Origin: Aurantiacibacter sp. MUD11
GTDB lineage: Bacteria > Pseudomonadota > Alphaproteobacteria > Sphingomonadales > Sphingomonadaceae
Direction of reading: 5' to 3'
NCBI RefSeq assembly: GCF_026967575.1
Contig: NZ_CP114054.1
Span: forward strand, 558,001 to 622,000
Length of the DNA stretch: 64,000 nucleotides
Below the pieces are notes generated by a model. The model was not told where the DNA came from, did not search any database, and saw only the letters and a program-made list of their open reading frames with translations. Both the position numbers and the translations under genes were made by a program. How positions within the stretch are numbered: position 1 is the first letter of the stretch; each line of letters begins with the position of its first letter. Of this stretch, positions 46,808 through 55,297 are shown one piece after another.

Positions 46808-47452
46808 GTGAGTTCAAGTGGTTACGCCCGCCCCGGCAGCAATGGCCGGCGCAACAAGGCTGGCCGCTTCCTGGGGCCGATCATCGTGTTCTTTCGCGGG
46901 TTCCTGGAACATCCGCGCATGGTCGGCTCGGTCATTCCGTCATCGCACATCACCATCGAGGCCATGCTGGAACGGGTCGACTGGCAAAATTGCCGGCTGT
47001 TCGTCGAATACGGACCGGGCGTGGGCACCTTCTGCCCGCATATCCTCGATCGCCTGCCGGCCGATGGCAAGTTGCTGGCGATCGACACCAACCCGCGGTT
47101 CATCGACTACCTGCGGAGCACCATCGACGACGAGCGGTTCCATGCCGTGCTGGGCTCTGCCGCCGATGTGCAGGAACATGTCGAACGGCTCGGCTTCGAC
47201 CGTGCCGACTGCGTCCTTTCGGGATTGCCCATTTCAACCCTGCCCGATGGCGAGGCGGAGAAGATCGTCGCCGCCACGCACGAGGTATTGCGCGAAGGCG
47301 GAAGCTTCCTGACCTATCAGCTGCGTCCCGCCGCACGCACGTTGACGAGGCAGAACTTCGCGCACGTGGAAACGGACTTCGTGCTGCGCAACATCCCGCC
47401 CTACTTGCTCACCTGGGGCTGGAAAAAGGCGAAACCTGCCGTCGCGGGATAG
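46808..47452 (+). CDS. Phospholipid N-methyltransferase-like SAM methyltransferase (COG3963-like)
   Basis: A class I methyltransferase of about 214 residues. The N-terminal part reads FFRGFLEHPRMVGSVIPSS, the opening typical of COG3963, followed by motif I FVEYGPGVGTFCPHIL, the acidic end of strand two (LLAIDTNPRFIDYL) and CVLSGLPISTLPDGEAEKI. Members methylate phosphatidylethanolamine or are of unknown target. I use GTG 46808. An earlier GTG at 46781 and an ATG inside the previous gene are possible, but no start has a clear ribosome site. It follows the peroxiredoxin gene and converges with murA, 3 nt from its end. Confidence 0.78.
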   Translation: MSSSGYARPGSNGRRNKAGRFLGPIIVFFRGFLEHPRMVGSVIPSSHITIEAMLERVDWQNCRLFVEYGPGVGTFCPHILDRLPADGKLLAIDTNPRFIDYLRSTIDDERFHAVLGSAADVQEHVERLGFDRADCVLSGLPISTLPDGEAEKIVAATHEVLREGGSFLTYQLRPAARTLTRQNFAHVETDFVLRNIPPYLLTWGWKKAKPAVAG

Positions 47453-47455
47453 CCG

Positions 47456-48748
47456 TCAGTCCACCCACTCGACATCGACGCCCAGGCTGTCGATGTTGTC
47501 GGTGAAGTTGGGGTGGGCGCGGCGGATCGGGTCGGCATCGAGGATGGTCGATTCGCCGTCGATCGAGGCCGCCACCATCAGCAGCGCGATGGCCACGCGG
47601 ATGATGTAGGGGCTGGTGACCGTGGCCGGCACCAACTTCTCCCCACCGAAGGTGATCAGGCGGTGCGGGTCGCACAGCAGCGTGTGCGCACCGAACAGCG
47701 AGAGTTCGGTGTGCCAGGTCAGGCCGCCTTCGTAGACCTTGTTCCAGAACATGGTCTGCCCCTTGGCCTTCACGCCCAGCGCGATGAAGATCGGCAGCAG
47801 GTCGGCCGGGATATAGGGCCACGGCGCGGCCTCGACCTTGGTGATCAGGTGGCTGGTGAAGTTCTGCTGCACCACCAGCTGCTCCGGCGCATTGAGGCGC
47901 GACCAGCCGTCGGCGTGCTCCACATGGGCACCGAACTTCTCGAACGTGCGGTCGATCAGCATGAAGTCTTCGGGCTGCGTGTTGCGCACCGAAATGTCGC
48001 CGCCGGTCACCGCCGCCAGCGCCAGGAAGGTGGCGATCTCGTGGAAGTCCTCCACGAAGGTGTAGTCCACCGGCTTGAAGTCGCTGCACCCGTCGACCGA
48101 CACCATCGAGGTGCCCTTGCCCCGGATCACCGCGCCCATCTGCTCCAGGAAGGTGCACATCTCCTGCACGTGCGGCTCGCAGGCGGCGTTGACGATCTGG
48201 CTGGTGCCGTTCGCCGTCAGCGCACTGATGATGAAGTTCTCGGTCGTGGTGACGGAAGCATATTCCAGCCACATGCGCGTGCCGTCCGCCTTGTGGCGGT
48301 TGCGGAAGACGATGTCCTTGCCCTCGTAGGAGGTGTCCGCGCCGAAGGCCTTGAACACCTGCACGTGCGGATCGATCTCGCGCGCGCCCAGCGTACAGCC
48401 CTTGACCTCGTGCTCCAGCCGCGCTTCGCCCAGCCGCATCAGCAGGCCGGGGATCATCATGATCGAGGCGCGCATGGCCTGCGGCAGCTTGGCCTTGGCG
48501 TTGGGATTGATGGTGGAGTGGTCGATCTTCAGCGTCTTCGCCGCCTTGTCCCACTCGATGGTGGTGCCAAGGTCGCCGAAGAAGCTGTAGATGCGCTGGA
48601 CGTCGGTAATCTCGGGCACATTGCGCAGCATGATCGGCGCGTCGCTCAGCAGCGTCGCACACAGCACAGGCAGAACGGCATTCTTGTTGGCGGAGGGGTC
48701 AATCTTGCCCACCAGCTTCTGGCCGCCCCTAACGCGCAATGCGGTCAT
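47456..48748 (-). CDS. murA: UDP-N-acetylglucosamine 1-carboxyvinyltransferase
   Basis: Adds enolpyruvate to UDP-GlcNAc, the first committed step of peptidoglycan. The 430 residues carry the catalytic cysteine C118 in VKGCTLGAREIDPH and the opening DPSANKNAVLPVL with the lysine-asparagine pair. A cysteine, not an aspartate, at position 118 predicts that the enzyme itself is fosfomycin sensitive, but AmgK/MurU recycling (above) can lessen that. ATG 48748 has an AGGAT site. It is 41 nt after folE on the same strand. Confidence 0.96.
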   Translation of the reverse strand: MTALRVRGGQKLVGKIDPSANKNAVLPVLCATLLSDAPIMLRNVPEITDVQRIYSFFGDLGTTIEWDKAAKTLKIDHSTINPNAKAKLPQAMRASIMMIPGLLMRLGEARLEHEVKGCTLGAREIDPHVQVFKAFGADTSYEGKDIVFRNRHKADGTRMWLEYASVTTTENFIISALTANGTSQIVNAACEPHVQEMCTFLEQMGAVIRGKGTSMVSVDGCSDFKPVDYTFVEDFHEIATFLALAAVTGGDISVRNTQPEDFMLIDRTFEKFGAHVEHADGWSRLNAPEQLVVQQNFTSHLITKVEAAPWPYIPADLLPIFIALGVKAKGQTMFWNKVYEGGLTWHTELSLFGAHTLLCDPHRLITFGGEKLVPATVTSPYIIRVAIALLMVAASIDGESTILDADPIRRAHPNFTDNIDSLGVDVEWVD

Positions 48749-48789
48749 CGTAATCCTTTCAAACCTTCTTCAGTGCCCTAGCAGGGCGC

Positions 48790-49398
48790 TCAGTAGCCCA
48801 TCAGCTTGAGCACTTCCTCGCGACTCTTCGAGTCCTTGCGGAAGGTGCCCATCACCCGGCTGGTGACCATGTTGACGCCCGGCGTACGCACGCCACGCGC
48901 GGTCATGCAACTGTGGCTCGCCTCGATCACCACAGCAACGCCACGCGGATTGAGATGCTGCTGAATGCAGTTGGCGACTTCCGCCGTCAGCCTTTCCTGC
49001 ACCTGCAACCTACGGGCATAGCCGTGCAGCACGCGCGCCAGCTTGGAAATCCCAACCACCCGGTCCGTCGGCAGGTAGGCAATCGCCGCCTTGCCGATGA
49101 TCGGGGCCATATGGTGTTCGCAGTGGCTCTGGAAAGGGATGTCCTTCAGTAGCACGATCTCGTCATAGCCGCCCACTTCCTCGAACACGCGGGAAAGGTG
49201 GTAAGCCGGGTCCTCGTCGTACCCCTGGCAATATTCCTTCCACGCCCGCGCCACCCGCTTGGGTGTATCCAGCAGGCCTTCCCGCGAAGGGTCGTCGCCC
49301 GCCCAGCGGATGAGCGTGCGAATGGCTTCCTGTACATCTTCGGGAACGGGAGGCTTGCCCCGCGGATCGTCCTCGTCCGGACCAACTAGACTACTCAT
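48790..49398 (-). CDS. folE: GTP cyclohydrolase I
   Basis: Opens the GTP ring to make dihydroneopterin triphosphate, the first step to folate. The 202-residue enzyme has the zinc-ligand motif SHCEHHMAPI and later SHSCMTARGVR with the second cysteine, then VVGISKLARVLHGYARRLQVQERLT. ATG 49398 overlaps the phospholipase D gene by eight bases. It precedes murA in a minus-strand run. Confidence 0.95.
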   Translation of the reverse strand: MSSLVGPDEDDPRGKPPVPEDVQEAIRTLIRWAGDDPSREGLLDTPKRVARAWKEYCQGYDEDPAYHLSRVFEEVGGYDEIVLLKDIPFQSHCEHHMAPIIGKAAIAYLPTDRVVGISKLARVLHGYARRLQVQERLTAEVANCIQQHLNPRGVAVVIEASHSCMTARGVRTPGVNMVTSRVMGTFRKDSKSREEVLKLMGY

Positions 49399-50938
49399 TC
49401 GTACTGCCGCGCTTTCTCTGCAATTTCTCACGCGCCCTCGCCAATAGGCTGCCGGGACGAAAAAGGCCACGCCCCGGCGTGCGAACCTCGAACATCTCTT
49501 CCGGCTCCTCGGGATCGAGTGCCTGCCGCAATGCGAGCTCCGTTTCCCATTCCTCGGGCTCTGGAGGGTGGAATGGTTTGAGGTGGCGGCGATTAGCATC
49601 GCCCAGCTCGGCAATCATCCCGGCCATACTACCGTGTCGGTCGAGCAGCTGGCGGACCTTCTCTTCGGAAATCCCCAGGTGCTCTGCCAGCAGGGATTCG
49701 CGGATCTTGCGGATGACTGGCTCGACCTTGTCGTTACCGGGGCGGTCGCAATCGATGAACACGTCGCATTCACTGTCCAGCCCCATCGAGCGGTTGTTGA
49801 AGTTGGCGGACCCGATGCGCAGGATGCGATCGTCGACGATCAGCAGCTTGGCGTGGACGTAGATCGGCGTCTCGCCGGTGTAGGGCACATAGAGGTGGAA
49901 GCGCTCGTTGGTATCCAGTTCGCGGATCGCCTCGACCAGTTCCGCGCGCGCCGGGTCCATCGCCAACGATTCCGCCCAGCCGTCGGCCTCTTCCGGGTGG
50001 ACGATGACGATCTCCGGCGGGTCCGGCTCGGCCAGTCGCTTGGAAATGGCCTCGCAGATCGTGCGCGAGGCGAAATACTGGTTCTCGGCATAAATGAAGC
50101 GCCTGGCCCGCGCGATCTGGCTGGCGAACAGCGCTTCCACCTCGTCGACCTTGGGCGCGTCGCCATAGGCTGCCCGAGCGCGCGAGATACCCACTTCGAC
50201 ATCTTCGAAGTGCGGTTCGAGTTCGTCCGGCCAGGCGCTTTCTTCCGGCGTATGGTCGGGCCGGGTCAGCGGCTTGCCCCGCGCCCTCACCCAGCGCGCG
50301 CGGCCATGCGTCTCCAGTTCACGCGCGACATCGCCCTCCATCATCATCGTCATGTCGTGCCACGGGCCGTAATAGCTGCCGCGTGGGCGCTTGCGGTGCG
50401 GATCGTGCTCCAAGTGGTCGCGCGTATCCCAGCGCCTCGTGGTCATGTCGATGCCGCCGCAGACGGCGAAATCGTCGTCGATTATGACGATCTTCTGGTG
50501 ATGGGTGCAGCCGACCGGGTGCGCGGTATCGAACTTGAAGTCGATCCGCCGGTGCGGCCACCAGCGCAGCAGGTCGATCAGCATGCTGCCGCGCCCGAAG
50601 AACTTGATGAAGCCGTAGCTCCACTTGAGGATGCGGATCTCCAGCCCCGGCCTGTGGCGGTTGAGCCAGAGGATGAAGCTGCCCAGCCGCGAAGGATATT
50701 GGCGCCGCCAGCCCTTTTGCCACCAGCGCCGGCCCCGGCTGAGGTTGATACGCGTATCGAAATCCCAACCGATCAGCATGATCCGCTGGCGCGCCTTGAG
50801 CATGGCCTGCTGGATCAGGTCGAAATAATCCTCACCGTCGATCACCACGCGAACGCGCCGGGCGTGGGCATAGCGCCACACGCCCGGTTCGACCGAGGCA
50901 TCGTCGAAGTCCTCGACCTGTTTTTCGAGTGGCTCCAA
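49391..50938 (-). CDS. Phospholipase D-like protein (transphosphatidylase family)
   Basis: A 515-residue PLD-superfamily protein with two complete HxK(x)4D motifs, HHQKIVIIDDDFAVCGG and VHAKLLIVDDRILRIGSAN, so both catalytic halves are present. The N-terminal DGEDYFDLIQQAMLKAR and GWDFDTRI match eukaryote-like PLDs more than cardiolipin synthases. I see no clear membrane helix. Phospholipid hydrolysis or head-group exchange is likely; the true substrate is unknown. The 22-nt gap to the hemerythrin gene suggests one transcript, ending with folE and murA. Confidence 0.88.
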   Translation of the reverse strand: MEPLEKQVEDFDDASVEPGVWRYAHARRVRVVIDGEDYFDLIQQAMLKARQRIMLIGWDFDTRINLSRGRRWWQKGWRRQYPSRLGSFILWLNRHRPGLEIRILKWSYGFIKFFGRGSMLIDLLRWWPHRRIDFKFDTAHPVGCTHHQKIVIIDDDFAVCGGIDMTTRRWDTRDHLEHDPHRKRPRGSYYGPWHDMTMMMEGDVARELETHGRARWVRARGKPLTRPDHTPEESAWPDELEPHFEDVEVGISRARAAYGDAPKVDEVEALFASQIARARRFIYAENQYFASRTICEAISKRLAEPDPPEIVIVHPEEADGWAESLAMDPARAELVEAIRELDTNERFHLYVPYTGETPIYVHAKLLIVDDRILRIGSANFNNRSMGLDSECDVFIDCDRPGNDKVEPVIRKIRESLLAEHLGISEEKVRQLLDRHGSMAGMIAELGDANRRHLKPFHPPEPEEWETELALRQALDPEEPEEMFEVRTPGRGLFRPGSLLARAREKLQRKRGSTNE

Positions 50939-50960
50939 CTAGCCCTCCCGGAGCCGAGGA

Positions 50961-51446
50961 CTATTCCTTGGCGTCTTCCATCTTTTCCGGCGTCACTTCA
51001 GCGTCGGCCTTTTCGGCCTTCTTACGCCGGTCGAAGACTGAGCGCATGTGCTCGCGGTCTTCCTCGGTCAAGAGCTTGTCGAAATCGGGGAAGTGATCTT
51101 CCTCTTCCTCGTCGATGTGGTGGCGATAGTCGTGGTCGAGCTGCTTGAACTTGGCCATCCACGCCGGCGAGGACATGTCGGTGGCGGCGAGATCGTTGAG
51201 CATTTCCTCGAGTTCGTGGTGCTCGGCGACGGAATGCCGCGTCTCGTCGGTCGCCTTGGGCTTGCGCAGCATGGTGGAATAGAGCGCCTGCTCTTCCGCA
51301 GCGGCGTGGCTCTTCACGTCGAGCGTGAACCGCTCGAACAGTTCCTGCCGCTCCTCGCTGTCACCGCTGGTTTCGGCGAGCTTGTCGAGCAGCGCGCGGT
51401 GTTCTTCGTGATCCTGCTTCAGGCGGGCGAAAATATCTTCGGACAT
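50961..51446 (-). CDS. Hemerythrin-domain protein
   Basis: A cytoplasmic four-helix protein of 161 residues. The iron-binding pattern is seen as DHEEHRALL, KSHAAAEEQAL, AEHHELEEM and HDYRHHIDEEEEDHF, giving a di-iron site. The C-terminal tail is charged and may be disordered. Such proteins sense or store oxygen, nitric oxide or iron. Starts ATG 51446 behind an AGGAG site. Probably the first gene of the unit continuing with the phospholipase D-like gene. Confidence 0.9.
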   Translation of the reverse strand: MSEDIFARLKQDHEEHRALLDKLAETSGDSEERQELFERFTLDVKSHAAAEEQALYSTMLRKPKATDETRHSVAEHHELEEMLNDLAATDMSSPAWMAKFKQLDHDYRHHIDEEEEDHFPDFDKLLTEEDREHMRSVFDRRKKAEKADAEVTPEKMEDAKE

Positions 51447-51518
51447 GAGTGGGGGACTCCTGTGATTTGCTTTGTCGAATCAACAGGTGAGCTGCGCACA
51501 GGTTCCGAGAGCCCCAAA

Positions 51519-51558
51519 CCAAGAAAGCCCACCCCGTTGCCGGGATGGGCTTTCTTGG
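51519..51558 (-). terminator. Terminator of tRNA-Arg
   Basis: The minus-strand sequence CCAAGAAAGCCCA pairs with TGGGCTTTCTTGG (13 bp), with an inner CCCG/CGGG stem and a 4-base loop. It begins at the tRNA's encoded CCA and ends in TTTCTTGGTTT. Confidence 0.75.
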
Positions 51559-51632
51559 CGCGCCAGGAAGGATTCGAACCTCCGACCGCCTGATTCGTAG
51601 TCAGGTACTCTATCCAGCTGAGCTACTGGCGC
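51556..51632 (-). tRNA. tRNA-Arg (anticodon ACG)
   Basis: A 77-nt gene read on the minus strand. Acceptor GCGCCAG pairs with CTGGCGC, discriminator G and encoded CCA follow, and the anticodon ACG is at 51596-51598 in an ACTACGAA loop. T-arm sequence GGTTCGAATCC. The sequence is very close to Escherichia coli tRNA-Arg(ACG). Confidence 0.97.
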
Positions 51633-51646
51633 GCGGTGGAGGGCGG

Positions 51647-51675
51647 CACATAGGCAGGTGCCGCCAGCTTGGCAA
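51647..51675 (-). promoter_or_regulatory. Promoter of tRNA-Arg
   Basis: On the minus strand TTGCCA (51675-51670), a 17-base spacer and TATGTG (51652-51647). The start point near 51640 is about eight bases before the mature tRNA. Confidence 0.6.
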
Positions 51676-51679
51676 GGCC

Positions 51680-52081
51680 CTATCGGCGCAGTTTTTCCAA
51701 TAGTGCACGGTCCATGGGGGCAAGTTCGAGACCGGCCGCCTCGTCCGGTGCGAACCATCCGAATGCCTGGCCATCCCTTGCCTCCCCTTCTCCCGCCGCC
51801 TGGTGCGAGGTGTAAAGATTCAGGACAATCGCCGGATTGCCACCTTCTTCGGCAAAGAATGCGGGTTGCAGCAGCGCCGGATCGAGCTCCAGGCCCAGCT
51901 CCTCGGCAATCTCCCGAACCAACGCTTCTCTTGGCATTTCGGTGCTTTCCACCTTGCCGCCGGGGAATTCCCACAGCCCGGCATGATGCTTTCCGGGCAG
52001 GCGTTGCTGCAGCAGCACGCGCCCCTGCGAATCAAACAATGCGACGGCAACTACCAGAATGGATGTCGGAATTTCTTTCAC
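51680..52081 (-). CDS. Nudix hydrolase, MutT-like (8-oxo-dGTP diphosphatase type)
   Basis: A 133-residue Nudix protein. The catalytic box is complete as GGKVESTEMPREALVREIAEE (given in part), the preceding GLWEFPGGK matches MutT, and the SILVVAVALFDSQGRVLLQQR opening matches it too. It probably cleanses oxidised dGTP. The start is GTG 52081, preceded by GAGG. It diverges from the Flp pilin gene. Confidence 0.88.
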   Translation of the reverse strand: MKEIPTSILVVAVALFDSQGRVLLQQRLPGKHHAGLWEFPGGKVESTEMPREALVREIAEELGLELDPALLQPAFFAEEGGNPAIVLNLYTSHQAAGEGEARDGQAFGWFAPDEAAGLELAPMDRALLEKLRR

Positions 52082-52160
52082 TCAGGAGCGCCTCGGAAAG
52101 GTTTTGTTAGGATTCGTCTGCGAAACCTGAACCTGTCGCAGTTTACCTAGGGGACCAACG

Positions 52161-52349
52161 GTGTTTGCGAAAAGGATAATCTATCGTCTGCTTCGCGATA
52201 CTCGCGGTGCGACAGCAATCGAATACGGCCTGATAATCTCGCTGATCGTGATCGCCATGATCTCGGCCATGCAGGGTTTCGCCAATTCGACAATCTCCAT
52301 GTGGGACAACGTGGAGACCGAATACGAGACCGCGAACAGCGGTTCGTAG
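52161..52349 (+). CDS. Flp/Fap-type pilin (first copy)
   Basis: A 62-residue prepilin of the tight-adherence (Tad) type. A basic leader (MFAKRIIYRLLRDTRG) is followed by the cleavage site G16/A17 and the mature start ATAIEYGLIISLIVIAMIS, with Glu at position 5. The start is GTG 52161; no ATG is available. It is followed, 99 nt later, by a second pilin. The tad secretion genes are not in this window. Confidence 0.87.
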   Translation: MFAKRIIYRLLRDTRGATAIEYGLIISLIVIAMISAMQGFANSTISMWDNVETEYETANSGS

Positions 52350-52448
52350 GAGTTAGGGATTTATCAACTTCTCATCCGTAATTCCAACATTGCTCGATCG
52401 GCGTATCCGGTTGGGCCGGGTACGAAGACTGAAACCAGGAGACTACAA

Positions 52449-52628
52449 ATGACCTTCTTCAAGAACATGATCCGTGACGAACAGGGTGCCACCGCCATCG
52501 AATATGGCCTGATCGCTGCCCTCATCGCCGTTGCCGCCATCACTGCCATGCAGTCGCTGGGCAACGAGCTGGACGACACCTTCGGCAACGTCCAGTCGGA
52601 ACTCGACGACGCTAACACGAACAACTAA
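52449..52628 (+). CDS. Flp/Fap-type pilin (second copy)
   Basis: A 59-residue prepilin that parallels the first: leader MTFFKNMIRDEQG, cleavage after G13, mature ATAIEYGLIAALIAVAAIT with Glu at position 5, then a short acidic tail ending DDANTNN. The AGGAG site lies about 7 bases before ATG 52449. It is short enough to be missed by length cut-offs. A strong terminator follows. The two copies differ mainly at the leader and tail. Confidence 0.9.
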   Translation: MTFFKNMIRDEQGATAIEYGLIAALIAVAAITAMQSLGNELDDTFGNVQSELDDANTNN

Positions 52629-52650
52629 GTTCGTAGCCAACCCAACAAGA

Positions 52651-52680
52651 GGGGCGGCAGGGAAACCTGTCGCCCCTTTT
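52651..52680 (+). terminator. Intrinsic terminator after the second Flp pilin
   Basis: GGGGCGGCAGG pairs with CCTGTCGCCCC (one G-U) around a GAAA loop, followed by TTTT. It lies 22 nt after the stop. Confidence 0.92.
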
Positions 52681-52708
52681 GCTATCCGGCGTCCACGCGG
52701 CGCATGGC

Positions 52709-52739
52709 AAAACGGGCCGACGCACTGTCGGCCCGTTTT
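52709..52739. terminator. Bidirectional terminator between pilin and M48 genes
   Basis: AAAACGGGCCGAC and GTCGGCCCGTTTT form a 13-bp stem with a short loop; A and T runs at the two ends allow use in either direction. It serves the minus-strand protease gene as well as being a second barrier after the pilins. Confidence 0.88.
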
Positions 52740-52761
52740 ACGTTTGAGCTGCAGGGTGCCC

Positions 52762-54234
52762 CTAGTTGGAGCGAACGACGATCTTGTACTGGCGTCCCGG
52801 CACGATCGGGTCGCTGGAAGACAGGCCGTTCAGCACCCGGAAACGGGCTTCCTGGGCATCGTCATAGGCCATCCGGCGCGAAAGCGTTGCCACGGTATCG
52901 CTGCGCGCGGCCGTCACGATATCGATCCGGCGCGGAATAACGCTGCCGGCCTCGTTCGCGCTGATTCGACGCATCGACTGGTACAGCGAGTTGAACGTGC
53001 CCGCCTGCCCGGCCGGGGTCACCGCCATGAAGTGATAGGCGGTGTCGTTGGCGAATTCGTAGGCGAACACCGTCACGTCGACCTGCTGCTGGCCATTGTT
53101 GACCCGCGCCGTGCCGTAAGCGGCGGGCAAGCCGTTGATCGTGGTGCGCTGGATGCTCGAAGGCGTAATCGTCTGTTGGTTGCCGCCGATCGCGTTGAAC
53201 ACGTTGCGCACGTAGGTATCGAGGCTGCCGTTGTACGGCCCGAGCGACAATTGCGCGCGGCCCGCGTCGCCGTTGATCGAAACGGCCCGCGTGCCGTTGA
53301 TCATGTAGAAGCCTTGCGGCGCGGTGAAGCTGAAGCGCAGCACCGGGTGGATGAACTGCCGCCCCTCGATCACACCCTGCTGCGGATCGTCGCCGTAGAT
53401 CATCCCATCGATGCGACTGAGGAAGGTATCGCGATTCGTGATGCCCGTGCCATTCCCCGCAAGCTGCAGAGCATTCTGCACGCGGCTGGCCGGATCAGGG
53501 TGAGTGGAGGCCCATTCCGGGATCGTTGCGTTGTTCCGTCCCTGCAGTTGCGCATCGAGCTGATTCTGTGCCGCCAGGCTGGCAAGCAGCGTTGCCATGG
53601 CGCGCGGATCGTAGCCGGCATTGTTGAGGTACTGCACGCCGAGCTGGTCGGCCTCCAGTTCCTGGCTGCGCGAATAGGACAGCGTGAAATAGGTCGAAGC
53701 CTGCTGGCTGAGCTGCGCCAGTTCGGGGCTGCCCAGCACCGCGCCGCCGATCACCGCGCCCAGCAGGCCCAGCAGCTGGTTGCGCTGCACGGTCTGCTGA
53801 CGGCGCGCGGAGTGACGCGCAGCCACGTGGCCGACCTCGTGACCCAGCACGGCAGCCAGTTCGGCCTCGTTGTTCATCAGGTTCACCAGCTGGCGGGTGG
53901 CGTAGATATAGCCGCCGGGAACCGCGAAGGCATTGTTGACGCTGGAATTCAGCAGGGTGACGTTGAAGGCGTCACGGCTGTTGGCAAGACCCGATTGCAC
54001 GGCGATGTTGGAGCCGACCTGGTCGACATAGCTGGCGTAAGGGCCAGTCATCTCGCCGCCGAACTCGGCGACGAAGGCCTCGTGATTTTCCGCGCCAAGC
54101 TGGGCTTCTTCCGCCGTGATTGGCGAACCGGGGGCGATATTGGCGCCCGGAATGGTGGCGCATGCGCCCAGCGCCAGCGAAGCGACCCCGGCAAGGGCAA
54201 GTGCGGAAAATCTACGGGTTGTGGTACGCGGCAT
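52762..54234 (-). CDS. M48-family metalloprotease, lipoprotein
   Basis: A 490-residue periplasmic lipoprotein (lipobox LGAC) with zinc protease domain: LGHEVGHVAARHSARR holds the HExxH pair and SRSQELEADQLGVQYL supplies the third ligand. The C-terminal half has a ferredoxin-like domain and a LysM-like tail (VTAARSDTVATLSRRM, then LVGRQYK-like end PGRQYKIV). Related to BepA/YfgC, which degrades misassembled outer-membrane proteins. Start ATG 54234 because it opens the lipoprotein signal. Confidence 0.92.
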   Translation of the reverse strand: MPRTTTRRFSALALAGVASLALGACATIPGANIAPGSPITAEEAQLGAENHEAFVAEFGGEMTGPYASYVDQVGSNIAVQSGLANSRDAFNVTLLNSSVNNAFAVPGGYIYATRQLVNLMNNEAELAAVLGHEVGHVAARHSARRQQTVQRNQLLGLLGAVIGGAVLGSPELAQLSQQASTYFTLSYSRSQELEADQLGVQYLNNAGYDPRAMATLLASLAAQNQLDAQLQGRNNATIPEWASTHPDPASRVQNALQLAGNGTGITNRDTFLSRIDGMIYGDDPQQGVIEGRQFIHPVLRFSFTAPQGFYMINGTRAVSINGDAGRAQLSLGPYNGSLDTYVRNVFNAIGGNQQTITPSSIQRTTINGLPAAYGTARVNNGQQQVDVTVFAYEFANDTAYHFMAVTPAGQAGTFNSLYQSMRRISANEAGSVIPRRIDIVTAARSDTVATLSRRMAYDDAQEARFRVLNGLSSSDPIVPGRQYKIVVRSN

Positions 54235-54327
54235 CAGGCGGCCTCCTCCAGGCGAAATCCAGGCGCCGTGGATCGGCGCATCCATTGTCGCAGGAAACCG
54301 CCTTGAGGCTGCGATGTTCCCGCGTCG

Positions 54328-55287
54328 CTATCTTGCCAGGTCACGCCCGATGGCAAGGAAGCGTTCTTCGCGCTGCTTGCGCAGGGCATCACTCTGCAGG
54401 CCGGAAAGGGCATCGAGCTCTTCCCCGATCGCCTGCGTGAGCGAGGCAACAGCCGCCTTCGGGTCACGATGTGCCCCACCCACGGGCTCGGCCACGATGC
54501 GATCGATGACCCCCAGTTGGACGAGATCCTGCGCGGTCATCTTCATCGCCTCGGCCGCCTGCGGGGCCTTCTCCGCCGTGCGCCAGAGGATCGAGGCACA
54601 GCCTTCGGGCGAGATTACCGAGTAGACCGCATGTTCGAACATCAGCACGCGTTCGGCACTGGCCAGCGCCACGGCGCCACCCGAACCGCCCTCGCCCACG
54701 ATCGCCGCAACCATCGGCACGCCCAGCCCCAGGCAGGCTTCGGTGGAGCGGGCGATGGCCTCAGCCTGGCCGCGTTCCTCGGCCTCGATGCCCGGGAAGG
54801 CGCCGGACGTGTCCACCAACGTGACCACCGGCAGGCCGAAGCGGTCGGCCAGTTCCATCAGGCGGATCGCCTTGCGGTAGCCTTCCGGCTTGCCCATGCC
54901 GAAATTGTGCTTGATCCGGCTTTCAGTGTCGTTGCCCTTCTCGTGGCCGATCAGCACCACCTTGCGACCGTCCAGCTTGGCCAGGCCGCCCATGATGGCC
55001 TGGTCGTCGCCATAGGCACGGTCACCGCCCAGCGGCATGAAATCGGTAAAGCCCAGCGCCAGGAAGTCGCGGAAGTGCGGACGCGCCGGATGCCGCGCGA
55101 CCTGCGTCTTCTGCCACGGCGACAGCTCACCATAGGTCTTGGCCAGCAAGTCGGCGCTCTTCTGCTCCAAGCGCTGCAGCTCCTTGGAGATGTCGACATC
55201 GCCATCTTCGCCCGCGGCTGCGCGCAGTTCCTTGATGCGTGCTTCAAGCTCGGCGACCGGCTTCTCGAATTCGAGATAGGAAATCAT
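54328..55287 (-). CDS. accA: Acetyl-CoA carboxylase carboxyltransferase subunit alpha
   Basis: Together with AccD moves the carboxyl group from biotin to acetyl-CoA for fatty-acid synthesis. The 319-residue protein has the N-terminal [18 protein letters not shown] coil, [19 protein letters not shown], the active-site [19 protein letters not shown] and [19 protein letters not shown]. Its length is the family standard. It lies 10 nt after xerD on the same strand. ATG 55287. Confidence 0.96.
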   Translation of the reverse strand: MISYLEFEKPVAELEARIKELRAAAGEDGDVDISKELQRLEQKSADLLAKTYGELSPWQKTQVARHPARPHFRDFLALGFTDFMPLGGDRAYGDDQAIMGGLAKLDGRKVVLIGHEKGNDTESRIKHNFGMGKPEGYRKAIRLMELADRFGLPVVTLVDTSGAFPGIEAEERGQAEAIARSTEACLGLGVPMVAAIVGEGGSGGAVALASAERVLMFEHAVYSVISPEGCASILWRTAEKAPQAAEAMKMTAQDLVQLGVIDRIVAEPVGGAHRDPKAAVASLTQAIGEELDALSGLQSDALRKQREERFLAIGRDLAR

Positions 55288-55297
55288 GCCACAGCCG

